This document shows, piece by piece, positions 33,179 through 42,584 of a stretch of 64,000 bases of DNA (its first letter is position 1; each line of letters begins with the position of its first letter). The notes below the pieces were generated by a model. The model was not told the DNA's origin and did not search any database. It saw nothing but the letters and a program-made list of their open reading frames with translations. Made by a program: the position numbers and the translations under genes. Origin of the DNA: Streptomyces scabichelini (GTDB taxonomy: Bacteria; Actinomycetota; Actinomycetes; Streptomycetales; Streptomycetaceae); the NCBI RefSeq assembly GCF_011045015.1, contig NZ_JAAKZY010000011.1:35074-99073 (forward strand). Reading direction: 5' to 3'.

Positions 33179-36100
33179 CAGGCACCGCCGCCGCAGGTCA
33201 GCTTGGCGTCCGCCCAGTCCGCGTGGTCGAGGGCGTTGCCGTCCCCGGCGTCCGAGACGACGAGTTCGAGCCGCCGCGCGCCTGCCACGTCGACGTCGAT
33301 CTCCTTCGTCGCCGTATCCCGGTCGACGGTGCCGCTCTCGTAGACGGGCGTTCCGTCGGCGAGGACGGTGTAGGTGACGGTGGCCGGGCCGTCGGACCGG
33401 CCGTAGGTCTCCTGGTCGAGGCCGAGCGCGGCGTGGAAGGTGGTGCAGGTGCCGCCGAGCCACACCTGGGCGCTACTGCCCGCGTGGGTGCCGAGGCCCT
33501 TGTCGTAGACGGTGTCGTGCAGGGTGAGCGGCAAGCCGTCGCCCTCGGCGTTCTCGCCGTTGGACTGGTCGCGTTCGACCGGCCCCCAGCCGTTGCTGCT
33601 GGACTGGAACGGCAGATCGCTGACGTAGTGTTCGCCGGCCGTGAGCGGCGGTGGCTGCGCCGCCACCACCTGTTCACCGGTCACCGAACCGGGTTTGCCG
33701 CGCTGGGTGAAGTCGGCGGTGACGCGGATGATCGCGACGGTGCCGGTCTTCTGGTCGGTGGGAACGGTGACGGTCCACTGGGCCTTCGCCGAAGCACCGG
33801 GCTTGAGGGTGCCGAGTCGCACCGGATCGGCCGGGGTCGCGGTCCAGCCGTCCGGCAGGTTCGGGCTCAGCGTGAGGTCGCGGAGCGTCTGGCCGTTGTC
33901 CGGAACGGCGGCCGTCGCCGTCACCTGGTAGCTGTTGCCCGGCTCAACGGTGTCGGGGGCGTCGACGGTCACCCGCGCCGGGGTGGCCGGGTCGGCGTAG
34001 GTGGCGGCGTCGTAGGCCGGGGCGGCCACATCGGTGACCTTCAGCGAGGAAGTGACATTGCCGAGTGTGGTGAGGCCGACCTTTCCGAGGCCGCCGCTCT
34101 TCGCGTCCTCGCTCCACGAGGCGATGGCGATGGTGTTCTTGCCGTCGGCGCGCAGAATGCCGTTGGGGATGGGGAAGGTGTGCTGGGGGCCCGTGTCGTT
34201 GACGTAGTGGCCCATCAGCCAGCCGTTGACATAGATGAGGGCGCGGTAGTTGCGGTCGGGGTCGTCGGTGATGGTGACGCCGACGGAGACGTCCTGGCCC
34301 TTGGGCAGGCGGGGGTTGAAGGTGGTGCGGTACCAGGCGATGCCGGGGGTGTTGTCGGTGGCCGGCAGCGTGGCGTCGTCCCAGGAGCGGTCCGGGTAGC
34401 CGGGCAGGGTCCAGCCCGAACGCTCCCCGTACAGGCCGCCGTTGTTCATGTGCCCGCGCACGGTGTCGACGGGCTGCTCACCGCCCCGGGCGCCCTGGAT
34501 TCGCCAGGTGATCTGCGCGTCGGATCCGGCGAGATAGGCCGTGGTCAGGCCGCGCGGCTGCTTGTGGTCGTCGCTGTTCCAGGTGAAGTCCTCGTTGTGG
34601 CCCATGGTGCCGACCAGGACGGAGATCACGTTCTCCTTGCCCTTGTGCAGCAGGCCTTCGGCGATGGGGAACGTCTTGCGGCCGGTCTGGCTCGTCCCGG
34701 CGAACTTCCCGTTGATCCATACCGAGTACGCGCCCACCGCCGCCGACGAGGTGTCGGGGTTGGTGGCGTATCCGGTGAGGGACAGGGACTTCTCCGTGCC
34801 GGTGGCCTTGAAGCGGCCGCGGTACCAGACGTAGCCGTGGTGGTAGCCGTACTCGTCCTGGTAGAGCACCGGCAGAGTCCCGGGCTTGGTCGGGTTGTTG
34901 GTGGTCAGCTTGTCGGCGTACGTCCAGGACGAGTCGTCGAAGTCCGGGGCGGCCTCGGGGGTTTCGGCGGACGCCTTCCAGCCGGTCAGCTCGGGGAGCT
35001 TGACGTCCTTCGGGCCGGGCACGGTGCCCAGCAGGCTGCCCGAGGAGGTCGGTTTCACCTTCAGGGGTACGCCGTTCCAGGTGACGGTCCGTACGCCGGG
35101 TGGGGCGAAGACCTCCAGCGGGCCCGTCTTCTTCGCATCGCCGGTGAGGGCGAGCGTCGTCCGGCCGGTGACAGACGCCGTACGGACCAGTTCGGTGCCG
35201 CGCTCCAGGACCGGACCGGCCGCCGTGTCCTGCCGCCAGAATCCGGCGGCCTCGTCGTCGGTGCCGATGAGCAGCAGCAGATCGGGGCGACCGCCGCCCT
35301 GGACGAGGACCCGGGTGAGGCCGGAGTGGGTGTAGTCCAGCTTCAGGTCACCGCGCTCGGCATCCCAGGTGGCGTCCGCCTTGCCGTCGAGCACAGTGAC
35401 CTTGGGCTCGGTGGAGTAGCGGAGCACGGTCTGTCCCGGGTCACCTTCGCCGCCGTACAGCACGGCTTGCGTGCGGTCACCGGTCCGGGTCCGTGTGCTG
35501 GTCAGCAGCTCACTGGTGGAGTAGACGAGCCGCTGGCCGCCGCCGAGGTCGTGGCCCGCGACGAGGATCTTGCCGGTCTTGCCGTTCAGCCGTGCGGTGA
35601 CCGGATACGTGCCGTCGGGGGTCTGCCAGTCGAAGGTGGTCGTGGCGTCGGCGTCGGCCATCGGGTCGCCGTGCCGGAGGTAGAGGAACCGGGTGTCGGT
35701 GTCCGGGTTGGCGCGGGCCTCGATGTGCACGGCGTTGTTGGACGAGGCGGGTGCGTCGGCCGGATCGGTCGCGGTGAGCGGTCCCGTGGTGGTGTAGAAG
35801 AGGCCCTGCCGCTTCATCTCGTCGTAGTCGGCGCCGGTCTGGCGCGGCTCGCTGATCGGTGCGCCGTAGTCGTACGAGGTGTAGACCTGACGCGGGTCGG
35901 CGAGCCAGCCCCAGTTGGTGCCGCCGTAGGTCATGTAGAGGTTCTCGATCGTCGTGCCCTGCATGACCTCGTGCTTGTTGACGATCTTCTGGTAGGCGGG
36001 GCCCATCTTCTCCCGGCACTTCTCGTAGCCGGTGTCGCCCCACGTCTGGAACCAGCCGGTGCCCGCCTCGAAGATCGCCAGCGGTGCGTCGTCCTGCTGC

Positions 36101-36930
36101 CGCTTGAGCGTGGGCAGCCACCACTCCCCCTTGCAGAAGGAGTTGTACTGGTCCAGCTCGCCGACGAAGTCCAGGCCCTCACCGCCCGCGTACTGCGGCA
36201 TCGGCTCGTTGCCGACGAGGGGCACGGTGATGCCGTCGGCCCTTACCTGCTTGGAGAGTTCGACGATGTGCTCGCGGCCGTCCGGGTCGTACAGCTCGTT
36301 CTCGACCTGGTAGAGCAGCACCGGCCCGGTGCCGTCCGTGACCTGGCGGCGGGCGAGGATCTTGTCGATTTCCTTGAGCCACTCGCGGGCGGCGTCGAGA
36401 TATTCGGGATCGGTGGAGCGGGCCTGTCCCTTCTGGGTCATCAGCCAGCCGGGGAAGCCTCCGCCGTCCGTCTCGGCGTTGATGTACGGCCCCGGCCGGG
36501 CGATGACATAAAGCCCTGCCTCCTCGGCCATGTCGAGGAGCTTGTCGACGTCACGGACACCGGTGAAGTCGTAACGGCCCTTCGCCGGGGAGTGGAAGCC
36601 CCAGTCGAAGTAGATCGAGACGGCGTTCATACCGCTCGCCTTGATCTTCTGGAGCACGTCGCGCCACAGGTCGGGGCTGGGGAGCCGCCAGTAGTGGAAC
36701 TCTCCGGACCAGACGAAGAGCCGCTCGCCGTCGACCTTGACGGAGTACTTGTCGTAACTGACCGTGTGCGGCGTGGCCTTGGCGGCCATGCCGTCCTCCG
36801 CGACTTCCGCGACTTCGGCGGCCGGGACCGTGGCGTGGGCGGGCACCGCCGCGGACAGGACCGCGAGCAGTACGGCGGCCAACGCTGCGGCCAGCAGGGG
36901 ACGCAGGTGTCCGACGCGGGCGAGGTTCAC
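33178..36930 (-). CDS. Secreted multidomain GH35 beta-galactosidase (copy 2)
   Basis: 1250 residues. A signal peptide precedes a GH35 barrel (55-400: EFHYWRLPSPDLWRDVLQKI, RPGPYINAE). The acid Glu212 lies in YQVENELYD and the nucleophile Glu288 in LAIFEAGTGW. Beta-galactosidase domains 2, 3 and two jelly rolls follow (WYRGRFKATG, YGERSGWTLPGYPD, WYRTTFNPRLPKGQD). Then comes a NEW3 domain (about 970-1080) and a C-terminal NPCBM galactose-binding-like domain (YVSDLPFQSSSNGWGPVERD). The GTG at 36930 overlaps the upstream stop and has GGAGG 7 bases before it. It probably cleaves exposed beta-galactose on the extracellular substrate. Tandem arrangement with a second GH35 suggests different linkages. 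Confidence 0.93.
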   Translation of the reverse strand: MNLARVGHLRPLLAAALAAVLLAVLSAAVPAHATVPAAEVAEVAEDGMAAKATPHTVSYDKYSVKVDGERLFVWSGEFHYWRLPSPDLWRDVLQKIKASGMNAVSIYFDWGFHSPAKGRYDFTGVRDVDKLLDMAEEAGLYVIARPGPYINAETDGGGFPGWLMTQKGQARSTDPEYLDAAREWLKEIDKILARRQVTDGTGPVLLYQVENELYDPDGREHIVELSKQVRADGITVPLVGNEPMPQYAGGEGLDFVGELDQYNSFCKGEWWLPTLKRQQDDAPLAIFEAGTGWFQTWGDTGYEKCREKMGPAYQKIVNKHEVMQGTTIENLYMTYGGTNWGWLADPRQVYTSYDYGAPISEPRQTGADYDEMKRQGLFYTTTGPLTATDPADAPASSNNAVHIEARANPDTDTRFLYLRHGDPMADADATTTFDWQTPDGTYPVTARLNGKTGKILVAGHDLGGGQRLVYSTSELLTSTRTRTGDRTQAVLYGGEGDPGQTVLRYSTEPKVTVLDGKADATWDAERGDLKLDYTHSGLTRVLVQGGGRPDLLLLIGTDDEAAGFWRQDTAAGPVLERGTELVRTASVTGRTTLALTGDAKKTGPLEVFAPPGVRTVTWNGVPLKVKPTSSGSLLGTVPGPKDVKLPELTGWKASAETPEAAPDFDDSSWTYADKLTTNNPTKPGTLPVLYQDEYGYHHGYVWYRGRFKATGTEKSLSLTGYATNPDTSSAAVGAYSVWINGKFAGTSQTGRKTFPIAEGLLHKGKENVISVLVGTMGHNEDFTWNSDDHKQPRGLTTAYLAGSDAQITWRIQGARGGEQPVDTVRGHMNNGGLYGERSGWTLPGYPDRSWDDATLPATDNTPGIAWYRTTFNPRLPKGQDVSVGVTITDDPDRNYRALIYVNGWLMGHYVNDTGPQHTFPIPNGILRADGKNTIAIASWSEDAKSGGLGKVGLTTLGNVTSSLKVTDVAAPAYDAATYADPATPARVTVDAPDTVEPGNSYQVTATAAVPDNGQTLRDLTLSPNLPDGWTATPADPVRLGTLKPGASAKAQWTVTVPTDQKTGTVAIIRVTADFTQRGKPGSVTGEQVVAAQPPPLTAGEHYVSDLPFQSSSNGWGPVERDQSNGENAEGDGLPLTLHDTVYDKGLGTHAGSSAQVWLGGTCTTFHAALGLDQETYGRSDGPATVTYTVLADGTPVYESGTVDRDTATKEIDVDVAGARRLELVVSDAGDGNALDHADWADAKLTCGGGA

Positions 36931-39900
36931 GAGGTGCCTCCCGCACAGGTCAGCTTGGCGCCGCCCCAGTCCGCGTGGTCCGTGGACACATCGCCGTCGC
37001 CGTCGACCAGCAGGTCCAGCCAGCGGGCGCCGGTCACGTCCACGTCGACCGCGGCGCCGGCGTCGGAGCCGTACAGCACCGGGGTGGTGGCGAGGGAGCG
37101 GCCGTCGGCGATCACCTGGAAGGAGACGCTGCCGTTGTCGCCGACCTCGTCGTCCACCCCGGCGGTCGCGGTGAACCGGGTGCAGCCGCCGCCGAGATAG
37201 ACCCGGACCTGGCTGTTCGCGTGTACGCCCAGGCCCTTGGCGTAGGTGGTGCCGCCGACCGAGAGCGTTCGCCCGTCACCCGCCGCGGACTCGCCGTTCG
37301 AGGCGTCCTTCTCGACCGGGCCCCAGCCGTTGACCGCCTTGACCAGGGTCAGGTCGCTGACGTAGGCGTCGTCGGACAGCCCCGGCGGCGGCACCTGCAC
37401 GGCGCGTACACCGGTGACCGTGCCCGGACGGCCGGGCTGCGTGAGCTGGGCGGTCGCGGACAGGACGGCGTAGTGGACCGGGTCGCCGGGCGGGGTCACG
37501 GTGTAGGCCGCGGTCACCGTGTCGCCGGGCCGGACCAGGTCGAAACGGGTGGTGTCGTCGGTGGTCGCGGTCCAGCCGTCCGGGACCTTCAGCGCCAGCT
37601 CGACGTTCCGGGCGGTCAGCGCGTCCTTCGGCACGGTGAGGGTGACGGGGACCTTGGTGGCGGTGCCGGTGCTCAGGAACGGCTCCGCGTCGACGGTGAC
37701 ATGGGCGCCCGCCGTCGGCATGGCGTAGGTCGCGGCGTCGTACGAGGGGGCGCCCACCGCACCGACCTTGATCCCGCCCGCCGTGGCGCCGAGGTCGACG
37801 AGCTTCGCCGAACCCGGCCCCGCGCCGGCCTCGGTGGACCACACGGCCAGGGCGATGGTGTTGCTGCCCTGCTCGCGCAGGATGCCCTTGGGGACGACGA
37901 ATCGTGTCTGCGGTCCGGTGTCCGGCAGATAGCGGCCGATCAGCCAGCCGTTGACGAAGATCTGGGCGCGGTAGCCGGTGTTGCCGCCCGCGGCCTCGGC
38001 GAGATCGAGTGCGATCGCGTTGTCCTGGCCCTGCGGCAGGTCGAGCCGCGCGGAGGTGCGGTACCAGCGCACGCCGGGCCCGGTCTTCCCGGTCTGCCCG
38101 GAGAGGGTGGTGCTCTTCCAGCCGCCGTCGGGGTATCCCGGCAGCGACCAGCCGGCCCGCTCCCCGTACAGCCCGCCGTTGTTGTAAGGGCCCCGGGCGG
38201 TGTCGACCGGATCCTCACCACCCCGGCTGCCCTGGATCTTCCAGGTGAGGGTGGAGGCCCCGCCGATCACCTCGGCGGAGAGCAGACCGCGCGGCTCCTT
38301 GGAATAGTCGTGGCCCCATTCCTCGTTGTGGCCCGCGTTCTCCACCAGGACGGACAGCACGTTGTCCCCGCTGTCCTTCAGCGTGTCCGCCGGAATGTCG
38401 AAGGTGTGCGCGCCGTCGCCGGAGGTGCCGAGGTGGCGGCCGTTGAGCCAGACCGCGTACTGGCCGGTCCTACCGGTCTTGGCGTCGAGTGCGAGCGCGG
38501 TCGCAGCACCGGTGGTTCTGAACCGGCCGCGGTACCAGACGTTGCCGTGGTGGTAGCCGTACTCGTCCATCGCGAGGACAGGCAGCGAGCCGTCCAGGGC
38601 GGGGTTGTTGGCGGTGAGGTGGTCGGCGGTGGTCCAGGCGGAGTCGTCGAAGCCGGGAGCGGACTCCGGTGCCTCCTCCTTGTACTTCCACGTCGTCAGC
38701 GCGGGCAGCCCGACCGGGCGCGGCGCCTGGGTGACGGCGACATCGCGGCCGTTCCAGGTCACCTTCTCGGCGTCCGCGATGACCTCGATCTTGGTGGCCT
38801 TGGTGGAGTCGCCGGTCAACTTCAGGGTGCCGTCGGCCAGTTCGGCCGTACGGACGAGGGACGGTCCGCGTACGAGGACCGGGCCCTTGGCGGTGTCCTG
38901 CCGCCACCAGTGGGCGGTCTCGGCGGTGTCGGCGATCAGCAGTTCCATGCCGTTCACCAGCACCCGGGCCAGGCCCTTGTGGGTGTAGTTCAGCCGCAGG
39001 TCGCCGCGTTCGGCGTCCCAGGTGGTGGTGACATCGCCGTCGAGGATGGTGACCTCGGGCCGTTCGGCATACCGCAGCACGGTCTCGCCGGTCTCGCCCG
39101 CACTCCCGTACAGCATCGCCACGTCCCGGTCGCCGATCCGGGCGTGCGTCATGATCTCCGAGGTGGAGTAGACGAGCCGCTGGGTCTTGCTCAAGTCGTA
39201 GCCTGCGACGAGCAGTTTGGCGTCCCGGCCGTCGACGGTGATCGTGCCCTGCTGCGGTACACGCGGGTACTCGCCGTCCGCGCCCTTCAGCGACAGGGTG
39301 GTCTCGTCCTTGTCCTTCACGCGGGTGTCGGCGTGCCGGACGGTGAAGAACTGGGTGCCGTCGTCGGGATTGACGCGCCGGTCGATGCGCAGGGCGTCGT
39401 CGGACGGGGCCGGGGCCTCGGCCTTGTCGGTGCGCGCCAGCGAGGTCACGGAGTTGACCATGTACCCCAGGCGCTTGAACTCCTGGTACTTGTCCGTCAG
39501 TTGACGGGACTCGTTGATCGGGGCCCCGTAGTCGTACGACGTGTAGACCGCGTTGGGGTCGGCGAGCCAGCCCCAGTTGGTGCCGCCGTACGTCATGTAG
39601 AAGGACTGGCCGCTCACCCCGGCGGCGATGTTCATCTTGCTGAACACCCGGGTGAAGTCGGTGCCGGTGAGTTTCGCGCAGTCCTGGTATCCGGTGCCGC
39701 CCCAGGGGTCGAAGGCGCCGCCCTGTGCCTCCGGGATGATCAGCGGTGACTCGGGCTTCCACTCATTGACGTACGAATAGTCGGGCAGGTTCTTCCAGGT
39801 GTCGGGGTCCTTGCAGTCGAATCCCTGCGGGTAGGCGTCGAAGCCGTAGATGTCCGGGGCGCCCTTGCCGCTGACCCAGTTCTTGTTGGCGCCACCGTCG

Positions 39901-40571
39901 TTGACGAAGGTCGGGACGTCGATGCCGTCGGCCCTCGCCCAGTCGATGAGCGTCTGCATGTAGTCGGCGTCCTGACGGCCGCCCTGGTACTCGTTCTCGA
40001 CCTGATAGAGGATCACGTTGCCCGTGCCGCGCGTGAGTTGGTGGCGCGCGATGATCGGGTTGATCCGGCTCATCCACTCCCGGGCCGCCTTCATGTACTC
40101 CGGCTCGGAGGTGCGGTTCACGCCGGCCTGTGTCTTCCGCCAGGCGGGCATGCCGCCGCCGGAGACCTCCGCGTTGATGTACGGGCCCGGCCGGGCGATC
40201 ACATACAGGCCCGCGCGCTCGGCCTCGTCGAGCAGCCGCTCCACGTCACGGGTGCCGGTGAAGTCGTACGAGCCCGGCTTGGCCGAGTGGTAGCTCCAGT
40301 CGAAGTAGAGCGAGACCGCGTTGAATCCGCCCGCCTTGATCTTCTGGAGCACATCACGCCAGGCATCCGGGCTGGGCAGCCGGAAATAGTGGAACTCGGC
40401 GCCCCAGATGTACAGGGGTTTGCCGTCGACCCGCACGGAGTACTGGTCGTAGGTGACGGTGTGCGGGGCCCTCGGCTCCTCTTGAACCGGTGCCGCGGCA
40501 GCGTTCGCGCTGGTCAGGGGCATGACAGACAGGACTGCGGCGAGCAGCAGGGATCTCCACTTCCCCCTCAT
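36927..40571 (-). CDS. Secreted multidomain GH35 beta-galactosidase (copy 1)
   Basis: 1214 residues with the same plan as its neighbour: signal peptide (SLLLAAVLSVMPLTSANA), catalytic barrel with Glu194 in YQVENEYQGG and Glu281 in LIIPEAQGGAFD, beta-galactosidase domains 2 to 5, NEW3 (about 935-1045) and NPCBM (about 1060-1214, YVSDLTLVKAVNGWGPVEKD). It has a QGGAFDPWGG active-site loop and GFDAYPQGFDC where the other copy has GELDQYNSFC. The two enzymes therefore differ near the substrate pocket and probably in linkage preference. ATG 40571 overlaps the GH123 stop (ATGA) and has AAGGGG upstream. Confidence 0.93.
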   Translation of the reverse strand: MRGKWRSLLLAAVLSVMPLTSANAAAAPVQEEPRAPHTVTYDQYSVRVDGKPLYIWGAEFHYFRLPSPDAWRDVLQKIKAGGFNAVSLYFDWSYHSAKPGSYDFTGTRDVERLLDEAERAGLYVIARPGPYINAEVSGGGMPAWRKTQAGVNRTSEPEYMKAAREWMSRINPIIARHQLTRGTGNVILYQVENEYQGGRQDADYMQTLIDWARADGIDVPTFVNDGGANKNWVSGKGAPDIYGFDAYPQGFDCKDPDTWKNLPDYSYVNEWKPESPLIIPEAQGGAFDPWGGTGYQDCAKLTGTDFTRVFSKMNIAAGVSGQSFYMTYGGTNWGWLADPNAVYTSYDYGAPINESRQLTDKYQEFKRLGYMVNSVTSLARTDKAEAPAPSDDALRIDRRVNPDDGTQFFTVRHADTRVKDKDETTLSLKGADGEYPRVPQQGTITVDGRDAKLLVAGYDLSKTQRLVYSTSEIMTHARIGDRDVAMLYGSAGETGETVLRYAERPEVTILDGDVTTTWDAERGDLRLNYTHKGLARVLVNGMELLIADTAETAHWWRQDTAKGPVLVRGPSLVRTAELADGTLKLTGDSTKATKIEVIADAEKVTWNGRDVAVTQAPRPVGLPALTTWKYKEEAPESAPGFDDSAWTTADHLTANNPALDGSLPVLAMDEYGYHHGNVWYRGRFRTTGAATALALDAKTGRTGQYAVWLNGRHLGTSGDGAHTFDIPADTLKDSGDNVLSVLVENAGHNEEWGHDYSKEPRGLLSAEVIGGASTLTWKIQGSRGGEDPVDTARGPYNNGGLYGERAGWSLPGYPDGGWKSTTLSGQTGKTGPGVRWYRTSARLDLPQGQDNAIALDLAEAAGGNTGYRAQIFVNGWLIGRYLPDTGPQTRFVVPKGILREQGSNTIALAVWSTEAGAGPGSAKLVDLGATAGGIKVGAVGAPSYDAATYAMPTAGAHVTVDAEPFLSTGTATKVPVTLTVPKDALTARNVELALKVPDGWTATTDDTTRFDLVRPGDTVTAAYTVTPPGDPVHYAVLSATAQLTQPGRPGTVTGVRAVQVPPPGLSDDAYVSDLTLVKAVNGWGPVEKDASNGESAAGDGRTLSVGGTTYAKGLGVHANSQVRVYLGGGCTRFTATAGVDDEVGDNGSVSFQVIADGRSLATTPVLYGSDAGAAVDVDVTGARWLDLLVDGDGDVSTDHADWGGAKLTCAGGTS

Positions 40572-42442
40572 GACGTCAGCCCCTTCACGACTGCCGCCCG
40601 CGCGGTCTCAATGTCGTTGACGTCCTTCGTCCGGCCGTCGAGGTTCCGGGTCGCGGTGGTGAGGGCCTCCGTCAGCGCCTCGCTGTCGGCGCCGCCGTCC
40701 TTCTTCCGCAGCTGGGCGATGAGTTCGTAGTCCTCGATGCCCTCCTTCAGCTGCTCCCAGCGGATGCTGGACATCGGGCCGTCCTGGCCCGGGTAGACCA
40801 GGTACTCGTCGCCCTGCGTGAAGATGTGCACCGGCTGCTTGAAGGGGTCGCTGGTCCAGCTGTTGTACGACCAGCGCAGGAAACCGTCGAGGTTCCGCTG
40901 GGCGGAGATCCAGGGCAGCATCCGCGACTCGACGGCGGGTGAGTACGACAGCGTGTTGGGGTGGGCCGGCGCGCCGTACACATAGAAGGTCGTGGTCTTG
41001 CCTGCCTTGCGCCGCTCCGCCACCTTCTCCTTCGTCATCGCGTCGATGCCACCCCAGTCGACGGACAGGTTGGACGCGACACCCTCGGTGCTGATCGAAC
41101 CGGCCACGGAGATACGGTCGTCGAAGGTCGGCGCGACCTCGTGGACGAAGTCCTTGACGACCGTCATCGTGCTGATGGGCCGCTCGTCGAAGGACAGCCA
41201 GGTGTCCTCCAGCCAGCCCTTGGCCTTCAGGTGCTTCTCGAAGGCGGGCAGGAACGCCCCCCATGCCTCGCGCCAGCGGTCCCCGCCGAGGTCGACGTTC
41301 TCGTAGACGGTCTTGCCGGTGCGGGTGTCGGTGTAGGTGAGGTGCTCCTGGTCCTGGAACGCCAGCATGGAGAACGCGCCGATGTCGGGGCCGAGACCGG
41401 CACGTCTGGCGGTCTGGACGTACTTGTCCCAGCGGCCGAAGTCGAAGGAGAACTTCTCTCCGTTCCAGGTCCAGCCCACCATGCTGGTGTACGGCGTGGC
41501 GGTCTGCGACTCCCGGGTGCCGAGCGACCACTGGTGATGCCACGGGTTGTCGACGATGGTGGTGTTGATGACCTTCTGGCCGCGCGAGGCCAGGTCGCGG
41601 TTGTACTTCTCGATCAGCTGCCAGTGCTGGTCGGACCAGAGCTTGACGCCGTGGTTCTTGGCCATCGTCTCCGGCTGCGCCCAGACGTCGAGGAAGAAGT
41701 CGTAGTCCTTCGGGTCGGGCACGCTCGCGTCCGCGACCTCGATGGTCAGCGGGTAGGTGGTCTGGGTGCGGCCGTCGGCGTTGACCTTCACCGTGCCGGT
41801 GTAGGTGCCGGGCTCGGCCGACTTGGGGATCTGGAAGGTGAACCACAGCGGCTGCGCCGCGTACGCGGGGACGTCCACGGAGGACCGCTCCTCGAGCGCG
41901 TCGCCGACCACATCGGGGTTGCGGTCGCCGGACACCTCCTTGCCGGAGCTGACCTGGTCGATGGTGGCGGACCAGTCGACCTCGCTCTTGGAACGCTGCA
42001 CGGGCACGTACTTGACGAACCGGACGTCCGTGTCGGCGCCGGACAGCTTCGCTCCGCCCGGCCCGGTGAGGTCGCCGACCACGGCCTTGACGTCGTCGAG
42101 GTCCTGACCGGAGGCGATCGCCAGTTGCGCGGAGACCTGCTCGTTGCGCACGGCGGAGAGCTTGAGCTCCTTGGTGTCCTTGCCCTGGATGGCGGTCATC
42201 GGATAGCGCGGGACCCGCTCCTCCGCGGAGCCGGCGAAGGAGCCGGTGGGAACCCAGGTGATGGTGTCCCTGGTGCCCATGGCGTCGGCGACCTTGACGG
42301 TCAGCCAGGTGGTGGTGGCCTTGGAGTTGAGGTCGGAGCCGGTGGTCGTGCCAGTGGGGCCGGTGACGGCGATCGCGGTGGTGCTCGCGGCCACGACGAC
42401 GCCCGCGACGAAGCCGGCGACAACTGAGGACGTACGTGCCAT
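40568..42442 (-). CDS. Exported GH123-type (DUF4091) beta-N-acetylgalactosaminidase
   Basis: 624 residues. A hydrophobic N-terminus (VVAGFVAGVVVAASTTAIA) acts as signal or anchor. Beta-sandwich domains span about 60-240 (ELKLSAVRNEQVSAQLAIAS, EPGTYTGTVKV). A DUF4091 barrel follows, with a DE pair at Asp419-Glu420 in WLSFDERP. In characterised GH123 enzymes that pair drives substrate-assisted hydrolysis of beta-GalNAc, as in gangliosides or mucin-type chains. FLRWSYNSWTSDPF and GPMSSIRWEQLKEGIEDYEL are typical family C-terminal motifs. ATG 42442 follows GAGGGAA. It lies second in the operon after a 142-base gap holding a hairpin. Confidence 0.85.
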   Translation of the reverse strand: MARTSSVVAGFVAGVVVAASTTAIAVTGPTGTTTGSDLNSKATTTWLTVKVADAMGTRDTITWVPTGSFAGSAEERVPRYPMTAIQGKDTKELKLSAVRNEQVSAQLAIASGQDLDDVKAVVGDLTGPGGAKLSGADTDVRFVKYVPVQRSKSEVDWSATIDQVSSGKEVSGDRNPDVVGDALEERSSVDVPAYAAQPLWFTFQIPKSAEPGTYTGTVKVNADGRTQTTYPLTIEVADASVPDPKDYDFFLDVWAQPETMAKNHGVKLWSDQHWQLIEKYNRDLASRGQKVINTTIVDNPWHHQWSLGTRESQTATPYTSMVGWTWNGEKFSFDFGRWDKYVQTARRAGLGPDIGAFSMLAFQDQEHLTYTDTRTGKTVYENVDLGGDRWREAWGAFLPAFEKHLKAKGWLEDTWLSFDERPISTMTVVKDFVHEVAPTFDDRISVAGSISTEGVASNLSVDWGGIDAMTKEKVAERRKAGKTTTFYVYGAPAHPNTLSYSPAVESRMLPWISAQRNLDGFLRWSYNSWTSDPFKQPVHIFTQGDEYLVYPGQDGPMSSIRWEQLKEGIEDYELIAQLRKKDGGADSEALTEALTTATRNLDGRTKDVNDIETARAAVVKGLTS

Positions 42443-42484
42443 GGGGGTGGGTTCCCTCTCTCACGGCTGTGCAGGGAGTTGGTC

Positions 42485-42522
42485 CCCGGCAGACCCCCCG
42501 GGGGGGTGGGAGGCCTGCCGGG
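42485..42522 (-). terminator. Intra-operon hairpin between GH31 and GH123
   Basis: CCCGGCAG (42485-42492) pairs with CTGCCGGG (42515-42522). The loop contains a further CCCCCCGGGGGG-like run that could extend or compete with the stem. It lies in the only sizeable gap of the operon and could attenuate transcription or stabilise or process the mRNA. Confidence 0.5.
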
Positions 42523-42584
42523 AAGCGGGGGTGGTGACGAGTGACGCCAGTGGCTTCAGTGCTGTCAGTGGCGCCTGTGGTGTG

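Noticed and set aside
33223..37200. A 1325-codon open frame antisense to the GH35 gene
   Set aside because: It mirrors a real gene in a very GC-rich genome, has no domain or signal and overlaps two verified GH35 genes completely.
36975..39749. Long plus-strand open frame across GH35 copy 1
   Set aside because: Antisense artefact of codon bias; low-complexity Gly/Val/Arg protein with no recognisable family.
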